The notes beneath the pieces were generated by a model that was not told where the DNA came from, searched no databases, and worked only from the letters and a program-made list of their open reading frames with translations. Below, in pieces: positions 12,147-24,296 of a DNA stretch of 64,000 nt. Position 1 is the stretch's first letter; every line of letters begins with the position of its first letter. Position numbers and translations under genes: made by a program. Source of the stretch: Sphagnum compactum (Eukaryota > Bryophyta > Sphagnopsida > Sphagnales); assembly GCA_965153455.1 (NCBI GenBank), contig OZ234498.1, forward strand, positions 18,724,001-18,788,000, in the 5' to 3' direction.

Positions 12147-15117
12147 GGAATCCAACCGAAAACTGTTTCCTGACCACTTATCATTCATCCATTCTGGTGC
12201 GCTGGTGGGTGCTGGATCACTGTGGCCCGCATCTAGACCTAAGCACTTCCTAGGTTGCCACTTGTACCAGCACTTTTGTAAAAATGCTACAACCCACCTA
12301 CGACAATCGCCATTTAATTCTAATAATGCTGATTTTTTTCCAAATTCCAAAACCCTGGTTCTAGCACATAGCCAAAAATGTGAATGAATCTCAAACTCTT
12401 TTTACTTTCATATCTTATTTATAGCCAAATTTGGTTAAATTTTATTGTGCATGATCACTAGTTCAGCTACATCACAAATATGGGGGAAAAAACCTAGTTG
12501 CCAAGAAAATAGCCAAGCAATAATTTTTCTATGTGAAATTTTGCAACATGATGACCAAAAAAAATAAACCCCCCCTTGCAACAATTACATAGGCTTTTTT
12601 GGGGGAAAAAATGACATATCTCCTTTACCTTATCTCTTTTTCTGTTTTAATTTTTTTTTACCATGATTCTTGTAGTTCCACAAATTATTCGTTTATTACA
12701 ATATTCATGTTGGGCTTTGCTTCTTACATATTTATCTTTCCTTCTTTCAATGTTCTTGCTCTTGTTTATTGTACACCTATTATGAATACATACGTCTACT
12801 TGTAGGTGTAAGACTTCTACCACTCCTCAGAAGGACCTGTATGAACCTTTTTCATCCTAGGCCTCAAGACTATTAATGTTTAGGGTCATTTTAGATGAGG
12901 ATCCAAAGGGAAGGTCCAATAAAATGGAGCAATCCTATTGGTTGATAATCATAAATTGGATTTTCAAATGAGGATTCAAAACCAATTCAAGTCAATTTGA
13001 GGAGCCATTTACACGACCATTTAGTAAGGAAGTTCAATTGGTCTAGACTAGAAAATGAAGTTCAAATGAAAGCTCATGGTTTGAAAAATGAAGATGTAAA
13101 ATTAGGTCCAAGGTTGTTTCTTTTATTATTTTTGTTGTTTTTCATTTTTTTCACTATTTTTTTCATTTATTTTTAAAGTTAAAATAGTGCAAGAATGGAA
13201 GACATTTTGTGAATTGAAGACATTGTTGAAAAGCACACCTACCATTTCATTTTTAACTACATCTAGTGTTGACATGGTTGGATTTGTACATCATGGTTAG
13301 ATTTGACGTAAATTAGTAAAGAATTGAGACATTGAAATTGTTTAGAAATTCCAAAGGCAAAATGTTGAAATTGTAAAAAAATTCAAGACAAAATTGTGTA
13401 ATTTGTTGAAATTTTAAGTTGACAAATGTGAAAATAAAATAATTGTTGTATCCATATGTCTTGAAGTTAGAACACAAAGAACTTGTAATCATATGAAAAT
13501 TCATAAATGTTTATATAAAAGTATGTCGACAAAAAAAACATAATATAAAATATTAAAATCTACAATCTTAAAGTAACACAAAGCTTCGAGCCATAGCACA
13601 CTTGACCATTAATCTTGCAATCTCATCATCTTTCAAGATCTCCTCTAACTCTTGATCTTCAACATGCTCCTTTGGCATGTCAAGATAATCACTAACAAAC
13701 TTTTTGCATTTGCCCTAAAATTAGAATTGTCACTCGCACAAGCCGTCCAAATTTTAGGATTGAGCAAGTGTTCAAATCAAAACTTGAGATGCCAACAGCT
13801 CCCTTGCCCTAATATTAATTCAATTCAGTACTTGGTTGTAAAATTTGACCACAAGGTAAGATAATTTCCCTAAAGCAGAAAAAAAAGCAAAACATGAACA
13901 ATTTTTCTCCAATGAATTGATCCATGTTTTTCCTACTTTGGCATCCACTAGACATGAACATTGTTTTAAACTCCATCATGAGAACTTCACACAATGCTTT
14001 GTATCCTACACGTGTGTAAATCAAAACAAGTTGTGAAATTTAAAAGATGATTTTGTATATATCACATTTGTCCAAATTTTTTGGGTTCAAGTTTTTTTAA
14101 TTTTCATCCATTATCTTGAACTTTCTTAACCTTCCAACATACTGAATTTTCATCCATTATCGAGCTTTCTAAAAGGTCTCAGGCATTTTACACAAGTTGA
14201 CATTTGAAGAACTTGTTTGAAAACTGAATACTGCAGTACCTTGGCAACTTTGACACTGATTATATTATTTTCAGAAATGTTGAAATTTCTTTTTTAAATT
14301 TAAAAACCAAACTTATAAAAGGAAATTTAAGAATATTCGAGAATATTTTTGGAATTGTATACCAAAGCAAAACATGACTTTATTTTTTAATATCATAAAA
14401 TCATTCAGATTCAAAAGCATCAAGCTCAACTTTTCATGTTTGGCATATTGTCATATAGCACAACATTAATACCGATGACACCGGCATATAATTCATTGAA
14501 CCTGTTTTAGTGCTTGACCTTGTGTGTCTTTTGATTTTGGCACAAAAAATAATAATAAGAAGAACAGTGATTATGAATCCTAAGAACTGCTCTTATTTCA
14601 TTTATTTTTGAATTGTTCTATCTTCTGACTGAATCTTTTTGCATTACCCTAATGTCTTCAACTAAAACCATAATTCACATGCTAATGATCCATACAAACC
14701 CATAACCAAAAAAAGCTAGACTGGTATAGACTGGTATAGTCAATTTAAGAACAAAAGCTTGTACCTCCCCTTTCTTTAGTTGATATGCTTCAAGCGACTG
14801 GTGGAGGTTTCAGTACTTAGTGGTTCCCTTACCTCCTTGTGGCCCACTTCTTTTGGGCTGTTTGCTTGCCTGGACTTTGGTCCTTGCTCCTTGTTACTTT
14901 TTCTCTCCCTTTCTTGGGTGCTTTCTTTTTATAAAGTTTGGCAGGGTTTCATCAAACACTTGTAAGTTTTTTCCTGTTTCAAACCCTACTTTCTTCCCAA
15001 AAGAAAGAAGATTTGTTGAACAACATATTGTTTATCAAGAGCTTCATGGAAAAGTGAGAAGATAACACTTCTTTTTTCTAAAGGAGAACAAGATGATTAA
15101 TATATATCTCTTGCGTT
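12147..15117. other. AT-rich intergenic DNA, no supported gene
   Basis: There are only short, compositionally driven open frames. I see no splice-consistent conserved exon, RNA gene or element terminus. A duplicated ACTGGTATAG occurs near 14720-14740. Confidence 0.5.
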
Positions 15118-15171
15118 TTGTTGGACTTTGAACTCATCTTCAATGCCTTGACTTGTCATTCATTACTAGGG

Positions 15172-15309
15172 CAAGATCTGAGGTCTTCTAACATCACCAA
15201 CAGCTATGACTACTTTCTGAGCTCCACAACTCTGTTGGCTGGAGGATATTCCCAAAACATGGAGCCCAACACCATGAGGCCTGACTTCTCTATCACCAGC
15301 TCATCCTAG
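15172..15309 (+). other. Possible terminal coding exon, unidentified
   Basis: After a plausible acceptor (TTCATTACTAG, ending at 15171) an open segment runs to a stop at 15307-15309, ending with residues MRPDFSITSSS. Codon composition looks more gene-like than its surroundings. I do not recognise the family and find no convincing upstream exon, so this may be a gene remnant or chance. Confidence 0.2.
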
Positions 15310-15407
15310 GCAGTATTTTGGGAATGCTCCACCCTTAGGCTTTATCCTACACGTACGGTTTCTTTCTGCTTTAGTTCAATGAAAAGAAATTTCTGACAGT
15401 GCTTTTC

Positions 15408-15632
15408 GTACTGTAAGACCCGTGGTCCAGGGCATAACCAGAATTCATGTACTACCCTTAGCTTTACATACTGTAAGCCCATGGTCCAGGGCACAACCAG
15501 AATTCATGTACCACCCTCAGCTTTACATACTGTAAGCCCATAGTCCAGGGCATAACCAGAATTCAAGTACAACTCTCAGCTACTGCCTCAGGTGGTACAC
15601 TTATTCTGGTTAACACCCTGGACTTGGCACAT
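15408..15632. repeat. 59-bp tandem repeat (three copies) plus one inverted copy
   Basis: The unit ACTGTAAGCCCATGGTCCAG...CATAACCAGAATTCATGTAC recurs with GTCCAGG at about 15425, 15484 and 15543. Immediately downstream, 15591-15632 (GGTGGTACAC...TTCTGGTTAACACCCTGGACTT) is the reverse complement of the central part of the unit. A transcript could fold the inverted copy onto any of the direct copies. Confidence 0.85.
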
Positions 15633-16464
15633 TGCCTACCTTGAAATCTCATTTGCTCTCTCTCCTGCAACCTTAATTCATAATGATCACACAAGGTGAA
15701 ATTTACATGTACTTCTGCACTCCAAACCTTATTGGTGTGAACCTGACCTATTGAGAATTGAAACCAAAGTACAATTGAAAACCATAATATTAAACAGTAA
15801 GTTATGAAGCTTTTGAATTATTAGCAACATACACAAGCACCCAACTTAGTCAAGTTTCCCAAATTGGATTTGGAATCAAGGAGATGAGTGAACTTGAGGG
15901 CAGTTGAAAATTATGTGCACCAATTTAGAGGGAATAGGCACTCAATCTTGTCAACTTCTGTTGACATCTTTTACATGCATAATACACCCCACTCAACGTT
16001 GAGCATGCTGCAACCTCCAAGTGCAGCAAACAGCTTATTATATATCTTCATGTACTTGGAAAGGTGCCACTAATTGGATGTGGCCCTCACTCAAGATCAT
16101 GGTCACCTGTGCCATCTGCCATAACAACATGGAACACACATTTTGACAGTTTAGTGACTCCTTGTTAACTTGCTAATATGACGGATGTTTTGCATCCGAA
16201 ACAAGGCTTGACAGACTTGGTAGAGGGTCCAAGGCTCTTATCATCCATGTCAAATCCATTGTGAGATTTGTATGTACTTTGCACTTGATCAAAAAAATGT
16301 GCCCAAACATTGAAGATTGATGACAAAACCAAAGAAAACTAAGACTAAAACACAATTTGGATAGCAGCAAAACAAAGGAAAGCAACATGAGGAGAAGCTT
16401 TTGATCTACCATGTCCATTTTCAAAAGTCAAGAAGAAAGTGAGAATGGAAACTTTGAACTTCAT
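15633..16464. other. Intergenic, includes the probable 3' UTR of SufE
   Basis: I see no further gene. The bases just below 16465 lie downstream of the SufE stop codon and probably form its 3' UTR. Confidence 0.45.
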
Positions 16465-17274
16465 TCATGTACCATGAGTGGTGGTGGAAGCAGAGCTGTA
16501 CAGAGGAGTGTGTGCCACTGAAAGATCATGATCCATGTGCATGAGCTGTGAGGTCTTCTTCTGAACCAGGGTAAGCATGTTCAAGAAGCCATTGCTACGT
16601 GAGGGTGTCAAGCTCTGCTTCAGTCCCAACATGTGAATAAAGCTTGGGCTCACACGTAGCACTTCCTCAGCTGTTGCTCCTGACAACCCCTCCACCAGAA
16701 GGGCCGCCAACCCTTTTGTCAACAGTGAGTCTGCTTCTGCCTCAAAGAAAAATCTCTTGTCAGATCCAATAGAAGGGGCAATCCAAACCTGTGAGACACA
16801 GCCTGGCACTTTGTTTTCTGGGGTCAGGTGTTGCTTCCCCAGTGGTTTCAACTCCCTGGCAAACTGCAAGAGCCGCTCATACTTTGCTCGTGGTTCCTGC
16901 TCTCGTTGAAATAACCGCACTATTTCCTGCATCCTTGCTGGAAGGTCCTCCACCCCATGAGATCCTCTAGCACCAACACCTCCTGAAAGTCTTGAATTTC
17001 GAACAGCTTGACCCACTCTTCTAAAATGTGGAACAGCTCCACCTGCTTTTAAACCTTGCAGACCTTTGGATAAAGTTGGAATGGGCTTCAATGGGGAGGC
17101 CAGGATTGTTGATTTGGAACAGGAATGTGGCAACCAACAATTTGTGAGCTTGGTTCTGGACATCTGGGGACAGCAAGGTAAGGGCAGAGGTTGTGACACT
17201 GAAGGTCGTGAGGGCAATGTGTGGGAGAACCCAGTAGGTGCTAGTTTGCAAGTTGTAGCTGCTGCAACCGCCAT
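16465..17274 (-). CDS. SUFE1: Chloroplast SufE, cysteine desulfurase activator
   Basis: SufE accepts persulfide sulfur from the plastid cysteine desulfurase and stimulates it, feeding Fe-S cluster assembly. The gene is a single exon of 269 codons from the ATG at 17274 (MAVAAATTCKLAP); an ATG three codons upstream at 17283 is the alternative. Residues 1 to ~105 are rich in Ser, Pro and Lys and poor in acidic residues, as in a plastid transit peptide. The SufE fold then covers about residues 111-250: LPARMQEIVRLFQ, the KYERLLQFARELKPL helix, and VPGCVSQVW, whose Cys (about residue 159) is the expected sulfur acceptor. The Arabidopsis SUFE1 protein carries a C-terminal BolA domain. Here the protein ends within 40 residues after the SufE domain and I see no BolA segment, so this is a stand-alone SufE or a variant lineage. 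Confidence 0.88.
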   Translation of the reverse strand: MAVAAATTCKLAPTGFSHTLPSRPSVSQPLPLPCCPQMSRTKLTNCWLPHSCSKSTILASPLKPIPTLSKGLQGLKAGGAVPHFRRVGQAVRNSRLSGGVGARGSHGVEDLPARMQEIVRLFQREQEPRAKYERLLQFARELKPLGKQHLTPENKVPGCVSQVWIAPSIGSDKRFFFEAEADSLLTKGLAALLVEGLSGATAEEVLRVSPSFIHMLGLKQSLTPSRSNGFLNMLTLVQKKTSQLMHMDHDLSVAHTPLYSSASTTTHGT

Positions 17275-18185
17275 GGCTATCATACAAGATTGGGCAAATC
17301 ACAGGTTTGTGTTTCTCAGAGTGGAAACGAAGAACAGGGAAGGGGTAGGTAGGGGTCACAAGTGCTTGCAACTGGAACTTTTCATAACCTGCATGTAGTG
17401 AGCACTTTGCCTAATGAGAATCCGCTTGTGCCCCATGTCCGGAAATCACAACCTTGATAGAAACTGACATAGGATAATTGTATTGAAGGAAAACTTCCTA
17501 GGCCCTTCAGACTGCTCAATAGGTGAAATGACAACTTATCCATGTATGAACATCAGTTGCAATTCAAAATCAAGACATGGACATCATATGTAACAAGCAA
17601 TGAAATCACAAGGGTTTTCATATCTCTGCTTGTCTCGAACCGAGACAAATACACAGAACAGCTATGGAAATTAATATCCAAAGAGGGTAGATATAGGGAA
17701 CAAAGTGAACAAACACCAACTGGTTTACAGGCACACATCTTCTCCAAGCTCCAACCATTAAGTAGGACCATGTTAAGCTTCCTGGAGAAGTATGCAAGTT
17801 ACCTCTTGAGCTTCTTCTCTTGACTCAAAGATCGACAGTTCAACTTTGGTGCCTGAAAAACTCCAGGAAGACAGCAACTCGGATCTTAGTAATGTTGGCC
17901 TCCCTGCCCCTAGCACCTTGTGTTTCTGAAAAAAAAGGAAAAAAACACATTAGCTGAACAATAGATCCTTTTGGTCACATATCATTCTCTTCCTCTCCAT
18001 ATCCACAGTCCACAGATGTAACAAAGAATCAAAAGCCTGGGCATGGATACAAATTCTATAGAATGGAGATCAAGCCATTGCAATCCTACCAGATCATGAT
18101 CTTCTAGAAAAACAAACACGACATCATTAGTAGCCCAAGCAACCTACGATATTATGACCAGCGGAAATCTATCAATTGAACCACC

Positions 18186-18213
18186 CTCCTCCTCCTCCTC
18201 CTCCTCCTCCTTT
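18186..18213. repeat. (CCT)n trinucleotide repeat
   Basis: About nine consecutive CCT units. It is complementary to the (GAG)n tract about 0.4 kb downstream. Confidence 0.9.
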
Positions 18214-18581
18214 GTTCTCCTCCTCAGATTCCGTGACTTCCCAGTACACTATACATGCAGTAGGAAAGGCACAACACAAGAGAGTTGAGAAGAGTAGGAC
18301 AAATACTGACATCACACAAATGAGTGGATTCTTGGGGGACTAAGGAAGGACAGGCATTGATGATAACTGCAACAGCATAGTTGTACTTCCCTCCGCCAAG
18401 GGCACCAGCAACATTTGAACCGACATGTCAAATCCATTGCAACTTGTCCAGGTGCATGCGTCATCTGTCTGTATGAGAATATTAACAGGGTATCAAAGTG
18501 GTAGCAAGAGGAGGAGGGCCCTGTACTACTACGAATCACCGAATAGTCATAATTATAACAACAGGTGGCCGACGAGGAGCA

Positions 18582-18607
18582 GAGGAGGAGGAGGAGGAGG
18601 AGGAGGC
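18582..18607. repeat. (GAG)n trinucleotide repeat
   Basis: About eight GAG/GGA units. It pairs as an inverted complement with the CCT tract at 18186-18213. Confidence 0.9.
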
Positions 18608-19605
18608 GTAAAACGACAAAGCTGATGACAAGAAAGAAGAAGAAGAAGAAGAAAGGAGTCTTGTTGTACGTGACCCAGCCAACGATTGCCATGACAAATC
18701 TCTGACTGGAATTTTGGAGGCAGAGCCCGCGAAACCAAAAAGCGATGTATGTGTCCCCACTCCATGTCTCTGAGCGGTCTGCAGCCTCTCTGCCCTTGTC
18801 CGTGAGCTTTCCCCTCGCTCGCTCGCGCACGAGCCTAGTGCACTGCGAAGCTAGGAAGAAGACAAAAGCAAAAACCCGAAACAAAACAAAAGGGGCATGG
18901 CAATGGGATGCAGCAACACTGCACATGGGTAGCCAGCTGCAGGTCCCATACCAACGAGTTTATTACCACTGTGCCAAAGGCTACCCATATTTTATATATT
19001 TGAAGCCCTTTATTGTAGAGCTTCCCTATGGGAACCACTCCCCATGCTGGGTTTTTTGGCCTTGCCTACCCAGGCAAGGATATTGTGTTTAGATTCATTA
19101 TAGAGTATAGTAGCTTAAGGGATCTTGGCCCATACTAGGTAATAATAATAGGAGGTCTATTTTAATATGAGGATTTTTGAAAGATGATATTTTGGCTTGT
19201 GTTGAAAATTGAGATTAGTTATAGAGTTGTAATAATATCTTGAAGGATTTTGGTTTTTTTTTGAGGATTATTTTGAAGATTATACTTTTGCATGGTGAAA
19301 TATTCGAATTTCCATAATTCTTCTTTTGCCATAGCCTAGGGTCGGTTCCCACATTGACAAAATGAATAATTATTTTTTCAAAAAATGAATTCGTTTTCTA
19401 ATTTTGGAATATTAGTTTTTTCCCATCATCAACTATAATATCGTGATATGAGTAGTGAAATTATTCAGAATGTAGCCTACGATAATTATGATGATTTTCA
19501 ACATGTCAACTGCATATTTTCACAAATTTTCATTTCACTATTTTGAGGACTATTTAATGACAAAACTGACCTTAGGGTAAGGTATGTATTAACTACACGG
19601 GCCAC

Positions 19606-19910
19606 CGCAGTGAACCAGCACCCACGAGTGCACCATCGACCGGATGCCTGTTATTACTCCGTTGTGTGGATGAACCTCAACTGAGTTAATATTTGGTTTC
19701 ACCTTGGTAACTAATTTTGTAGGAAAAAGGTCTCATATATAGGTAGATAGGTAGGAAAATAGGTAACTACTAGGTAAGTAGATCGTTTTTACGTATGTAA
19801 TGGCTGTTTTTACTACCTACCTACTAACAACCTGCTTGTGAGTTGTTAATAGGTAGGTAGATTAAAAAAAGGCAATTGAGCTAACCACGATGGTTAGCTA
19901 GTGAACTTGA
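19606..19910. repeat. Dispersed ~300-bp repeat, copy 2
   Basis: Homologous to 11847-12146 in the same orientation. The hairpin is at 19803-19873 (GGCTGTTTTTACTACC ... GGTAGGTAGATT), more diverged than copy 1. The last palindrome is AGCTAACCA...TGGTTAGCT, followed by AGTGAAC. Small differences suggest the two copies are of moderate age. Confidence 0.75.
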
Positions 19911-22900
19911 ACTCATAAGAAAAGTGTGATTTTAAGCCATTTTATCCCCTCCCCCCCCCCCTCCCCGCCCCCCAACCAAAAAAAAACAAATAAAATCATT
20001 CATACAAGTCATAGCCCCTTTTCCTTTCGTCACCAATTGGTGGAATTTTGCCACAAACAAAATCCTGCCAGTATAGGCCCGGTCCAGAAATTGCCTACGT
20101 ACAGAGCCCTAAAAGGGCAAGTGTTTTTTTTTTATTAAGGAATTCTTTCGACTACATGCAAGAACTAAGGGTCAAAATATGAGGAATTCAACTCTCTTTT
20201 TTTCTTTGTTTTTTCTTGAAATATGGTGACTTTAGGCCATGTTATCCCCACACACAAAAAAAATTCATTTGAACGAGTCATAACCCCCTTCAAAAAAGGG
20301 GGGCCGGTGTTTTTTTATATTAAGGAATTTTTTAAAATGTAGCCTAAGTAGTGATCATCCATAAGGGAATATAAGTATAGGGTAAGGTTTCTTTTGTAGG
20401 TCCTTTCGGGAAGTAAGGTGCCGACATGAGGCCGATAGGCCCCAGGGTTGTGTCACACTTCCCAAAAGGACCTATAAAAGAAACCTTTCCCGACGTGTAA
20501 AGTACCAGATAGATAAATAAACCAAATATGAAATACACATTTTCTAATCAACCTTCTATATTTTATGCTTACACACTCAAAACCAAAAATAAAAATCTGA
20601 ATTTTTTTACTATTTTTTTGTTCCTCACTTTTGAGGATTGAAACCTTTGTAATTTTCAAGTGTTTGATTTCTAAATTTTTTTTGTGAAAAAAAAAATCCG
20701 CTGATAAAACAAAGGCTGCTTGAAACAAGCATGGTTTTTAAATGGTTCCAATATGGATGAGAGTTGGCTAATACCACACTATAGGGGCGCAGCTTCAGCA
20801 CATGTATGTGGAATAATTAAGTAAATTTGAAATTTTGATTTCAAAGATGAGAATATCCCAACATATTCTTCAATTTACTTCACACAATTTTTTTTTTAGA
20901 AAAGTTATTTTTGAAATTTTCAGCATTTCCAAAAATCATACAATTTGTGCCAAAATCACCAAGGTACTATGGTATGTGGCATTGGAAAGAGGGGGAAAGA
21001 AGAAAGAGTGAGGTTTCAGTTTTGTTCCTCTAGAGTTCTTTGTTAGCACAAGATTATTAGTGTTAAAAAATATACACAAATACCATAATACCTTGGCAAC
21101 TTTGACATTTATTTATTTTATTTTTAAATTTTAAGTTTTTTTTAGAATTTTTTTTTTCAAGGAACAAAATGTTGCAAAGGGAAATATTGAATCTTTAAAA
21201 TTTATTTGTCAAAACGAAAATTTTAATAATTAATTATTCAATTGACAAACATGTGTGAAACTTGTTTCAGGTAATATGGTATACAAGGTTGATTGGCTTA
21301 GTGATGAAAAAAAAACCTTATACAACCAATCCCATCATTAAAATGGGACTTTAAATGGTCTTTAACTTTTAAACACTAATGAAGACCAATTTGGTTAGCC
21401 GCACTCCTCCATATATCCTTAACTAGGAGCAATGGTTTCAAAATTTGACATGCATGGGTTGTATTTGCCATGTCATTGAGTAGGGCTTATCCTTCTTACA
21501 AGACTTCCTTGTCTTTTTTTTGTTTGTCACAAAAATTCAATCTTTAAATGTTAAGATGATAAGAAGTTTTAAATAGTTTTGTGCAACATTGATGTGAAAG
21601 TCCATGAAAAGTTTTGTTTCCCAATGCATTTAGCATTTTGAAAATAAGAGCTAAATGAAATGGAGTGTCCATTTTTTATCACAATCCCAAACCATATAAG
21701 AATCTTGGTTGTCGCAAAAAGGATGAAAATTAATGTAGTTTTTAAAGAGTTTTTTCTCATTCATTTCATTTAAAATAAAATAAAAACCCACATGATTCAT
21801 GTGCATGTATTTTTTCCACCATCAAATTTTGATAATAAACAAAACACGACATCTTGGTCCAAGGCTTTAAAAACTTGCAATTTTGAAGATTATTCAAAAT
21901 TTTAAAATTTCAAACTTTGAATATTGACAATTTTTCATTTTTCATCCAAATCTCTTTTTAAAGTGAAACATTTAACTTGATCTCTTCTACAACTCTACCA
22001 AATTAGATTTTCAAAATTCCAACTTTATGCATGTTTTGAGATGCATTTGTGAGAGTTGTTCCTTTTTTTGGATTGGGCCTATTTTGATCAAATGTCAATT
22101 AACCCTAAAACATTAGACAACCCTAACATGAGTTGTTTGTTAATGTAAAGACATTTAGGAGTTAAGGATTAATTTGCATTTAAATTTCAATGACAAGAAA
22201 TTTCAAGGAATTGGTGCATGAATGGTCTTTTGAAATCTATTGTATGGTTTTCCTTGGACAATTCCAAGGACATTTCTTATCATCTTTGAACATTCCCAAA
22301 GACAATTCCAAAAACAATTACGTCATTTTCGAGTCTAATTAACTCAATTTTTCTCTTAATAATGATTTCATATTTTATTAATTATCTCCATCCTTATAAC
22401 TACCTCACTTTTTTTTCTTACTCTTTGACATGGATATGAAAAAAAAAATTAACATGTATTTTCGTGTGCATGTCATTTATATTGATTCAAATTAAATTTG
22501 ACATTGACATAAATAATGATGAATTATTGAAAATCATATGAAAACATAAGGGAAAAAAAAAGTTGATCTTTAGTGGTAGTGCATTGCAAAGTCAAGCCCA
22601 AATTTTGTAATAATTGCATAAGTTTATCCTTAATTGTGGAATTAAAAACAATCAAGGCACCAATTTGAACAATCTTATCATTTATAAGTTTTTTCAAAAG
22701 TCTAGGAAATGTTTTGTAACAAAACATAACAAGAAAACTGTAACTAATGAGATTGTTTTAATAAGGGCCTTCAATTGTTTTGAGCAATTGCCTTAATGAA
22801 CTATCGCTTACATGTCGCATGCAAATGACATGAACTTTGAACAAGAATATGGAATAGTTTTTAATCACACACATCATTCTCCAATTGATTTTGCTCAAAT

Positions 22901-24265
22901 ATTTTACTCAAGGTGCTCCTCATCATATGAAGAAATAGGGGTATTCTAGCACATTACTATTCACCTCTCCTATTCACCAAGTGAGGTTCCTCCCTATTCA
23001 ATTTTTTTTTTTGTAATGAGCCAATTTGATTAACCCATCACTCAAAAACATGAAACTATGAAGGCTCCCCAAAATAAAAGGTTTTATTTTTAAGTATAGA
23101 GTTCCTTCCTTTTGGCCCATCTATATAGATGAAAAGAGGACAACATTTGCCAAAGCATATGGCATAAAAGTGATGTGCTATTGGGAATTTTTTTGGGGAA
23201 CATGTTAAGAACTTGGGAACTTTTTGCTTTGAGAACCCCCCCCCCCTCCCCGCCCCCCAATTTGCATGGAAAGGCAATTGTCCATTGTCCAAATGGAAAG
23301 TGAATAGTGACAATCCACTTTCCACACCAAAACACAACCTGGAAAAAAAAAACTCCCCTACCCATAAAAAAACAAGGTGTCACAAACACGTTGGCCTTAC
23401 CAATAGATAAAATGTTGTACATTTGCATTTATGTATGTACAAAAATACATATATTATTGTATGACTTACTTGTATTTGTTTGTGTATGTGCACATATGTG
23501 TTTATACATGTGTAATAACATTAAGATTATTATAGTTGCAATATTGAGTTGCTTATGTGATTATAATTTATTATAGTCACATAATAGATTTGGGTGAAAA
23601 CACACTATGGTGACTTCCATTTTGGGCATTTTTGGGTCTAGTATTATAGTACATACAATATAATTGTTCCAAAAGTATGGTACAAATAATTTTGGGTGTC
23701 AATTTCGATTTTTGGGTCCTATAATTATAATTTTCACAAAAATATGTTATGTAATATTATTTAAATACTAATAAAAAAATTTATTATTTATATTGAAAGA
23801 TCCATGGGTGTATTTATAATATACATTGGTATAATAAGGCCACTATCTCATTTTGAATACATTAATTTTAAAGCTTCACTAGTCATTAAAATAATCAATT
23901 TTAATGGAATTAAAAATATGTCCCATTTCGTGTTTTTTAATACACAAGGACATTACATTTGTTTGCACAAATATACCCCAATCTCCCACTTTATAATATA
24001 AAATGAATATAATATGCAAAAATAGTGTGAAAATCTTTCAAAAGTTTGAAGTGGAATACACTCAAACATGCACATCCTTGGAAAGTAATACAATGTGACA
24101 CCCCAAAAGGGGTTGAACCATAGTGTGCTTTCACCCATTTTGCAATTGAAAACATTGGTGCATGTTGATTAAAAAAATAAAATCATTGAATGACCAACAC
24201 ACAAAATGGACATTCATTGAAGGAAAATTATATAATTTATTTGTGATTCTTCTTTTGTTAAAGAA

Positions 24266-24296
<31 letters not shown>

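Larger units (their letters stand above)
17275..19605. other. Intergenic region with microsatellites and possible minus-strand exons
   Basis: It contains a (CCT)n run at about 18186-18213 and a (GAG)n run at about 18582-18607. Two minus-strand open segments look gene-like but are unidentified. One, at about 18308-18430, encodes GSNVAGALGGGKYNYAVAV followed by a Cys-Pro segment. The other is at about 17800-17937. They may belong to one gene whose first exon lies near 18640-18700 (MAIVGWVTYNK), but I could not connect them in frame with confidence. The rest is AT-rich. Confidence 0.3.

Noticed and set aside
18312-18926. 204-codon minus-strand frame
   Set aside because: It is mostly Ser/Leu/Cys/Phe runs from microsatellites and poly-pyrimidine tracts. 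The more gene-like segment at 18308-18430 is in another frame.
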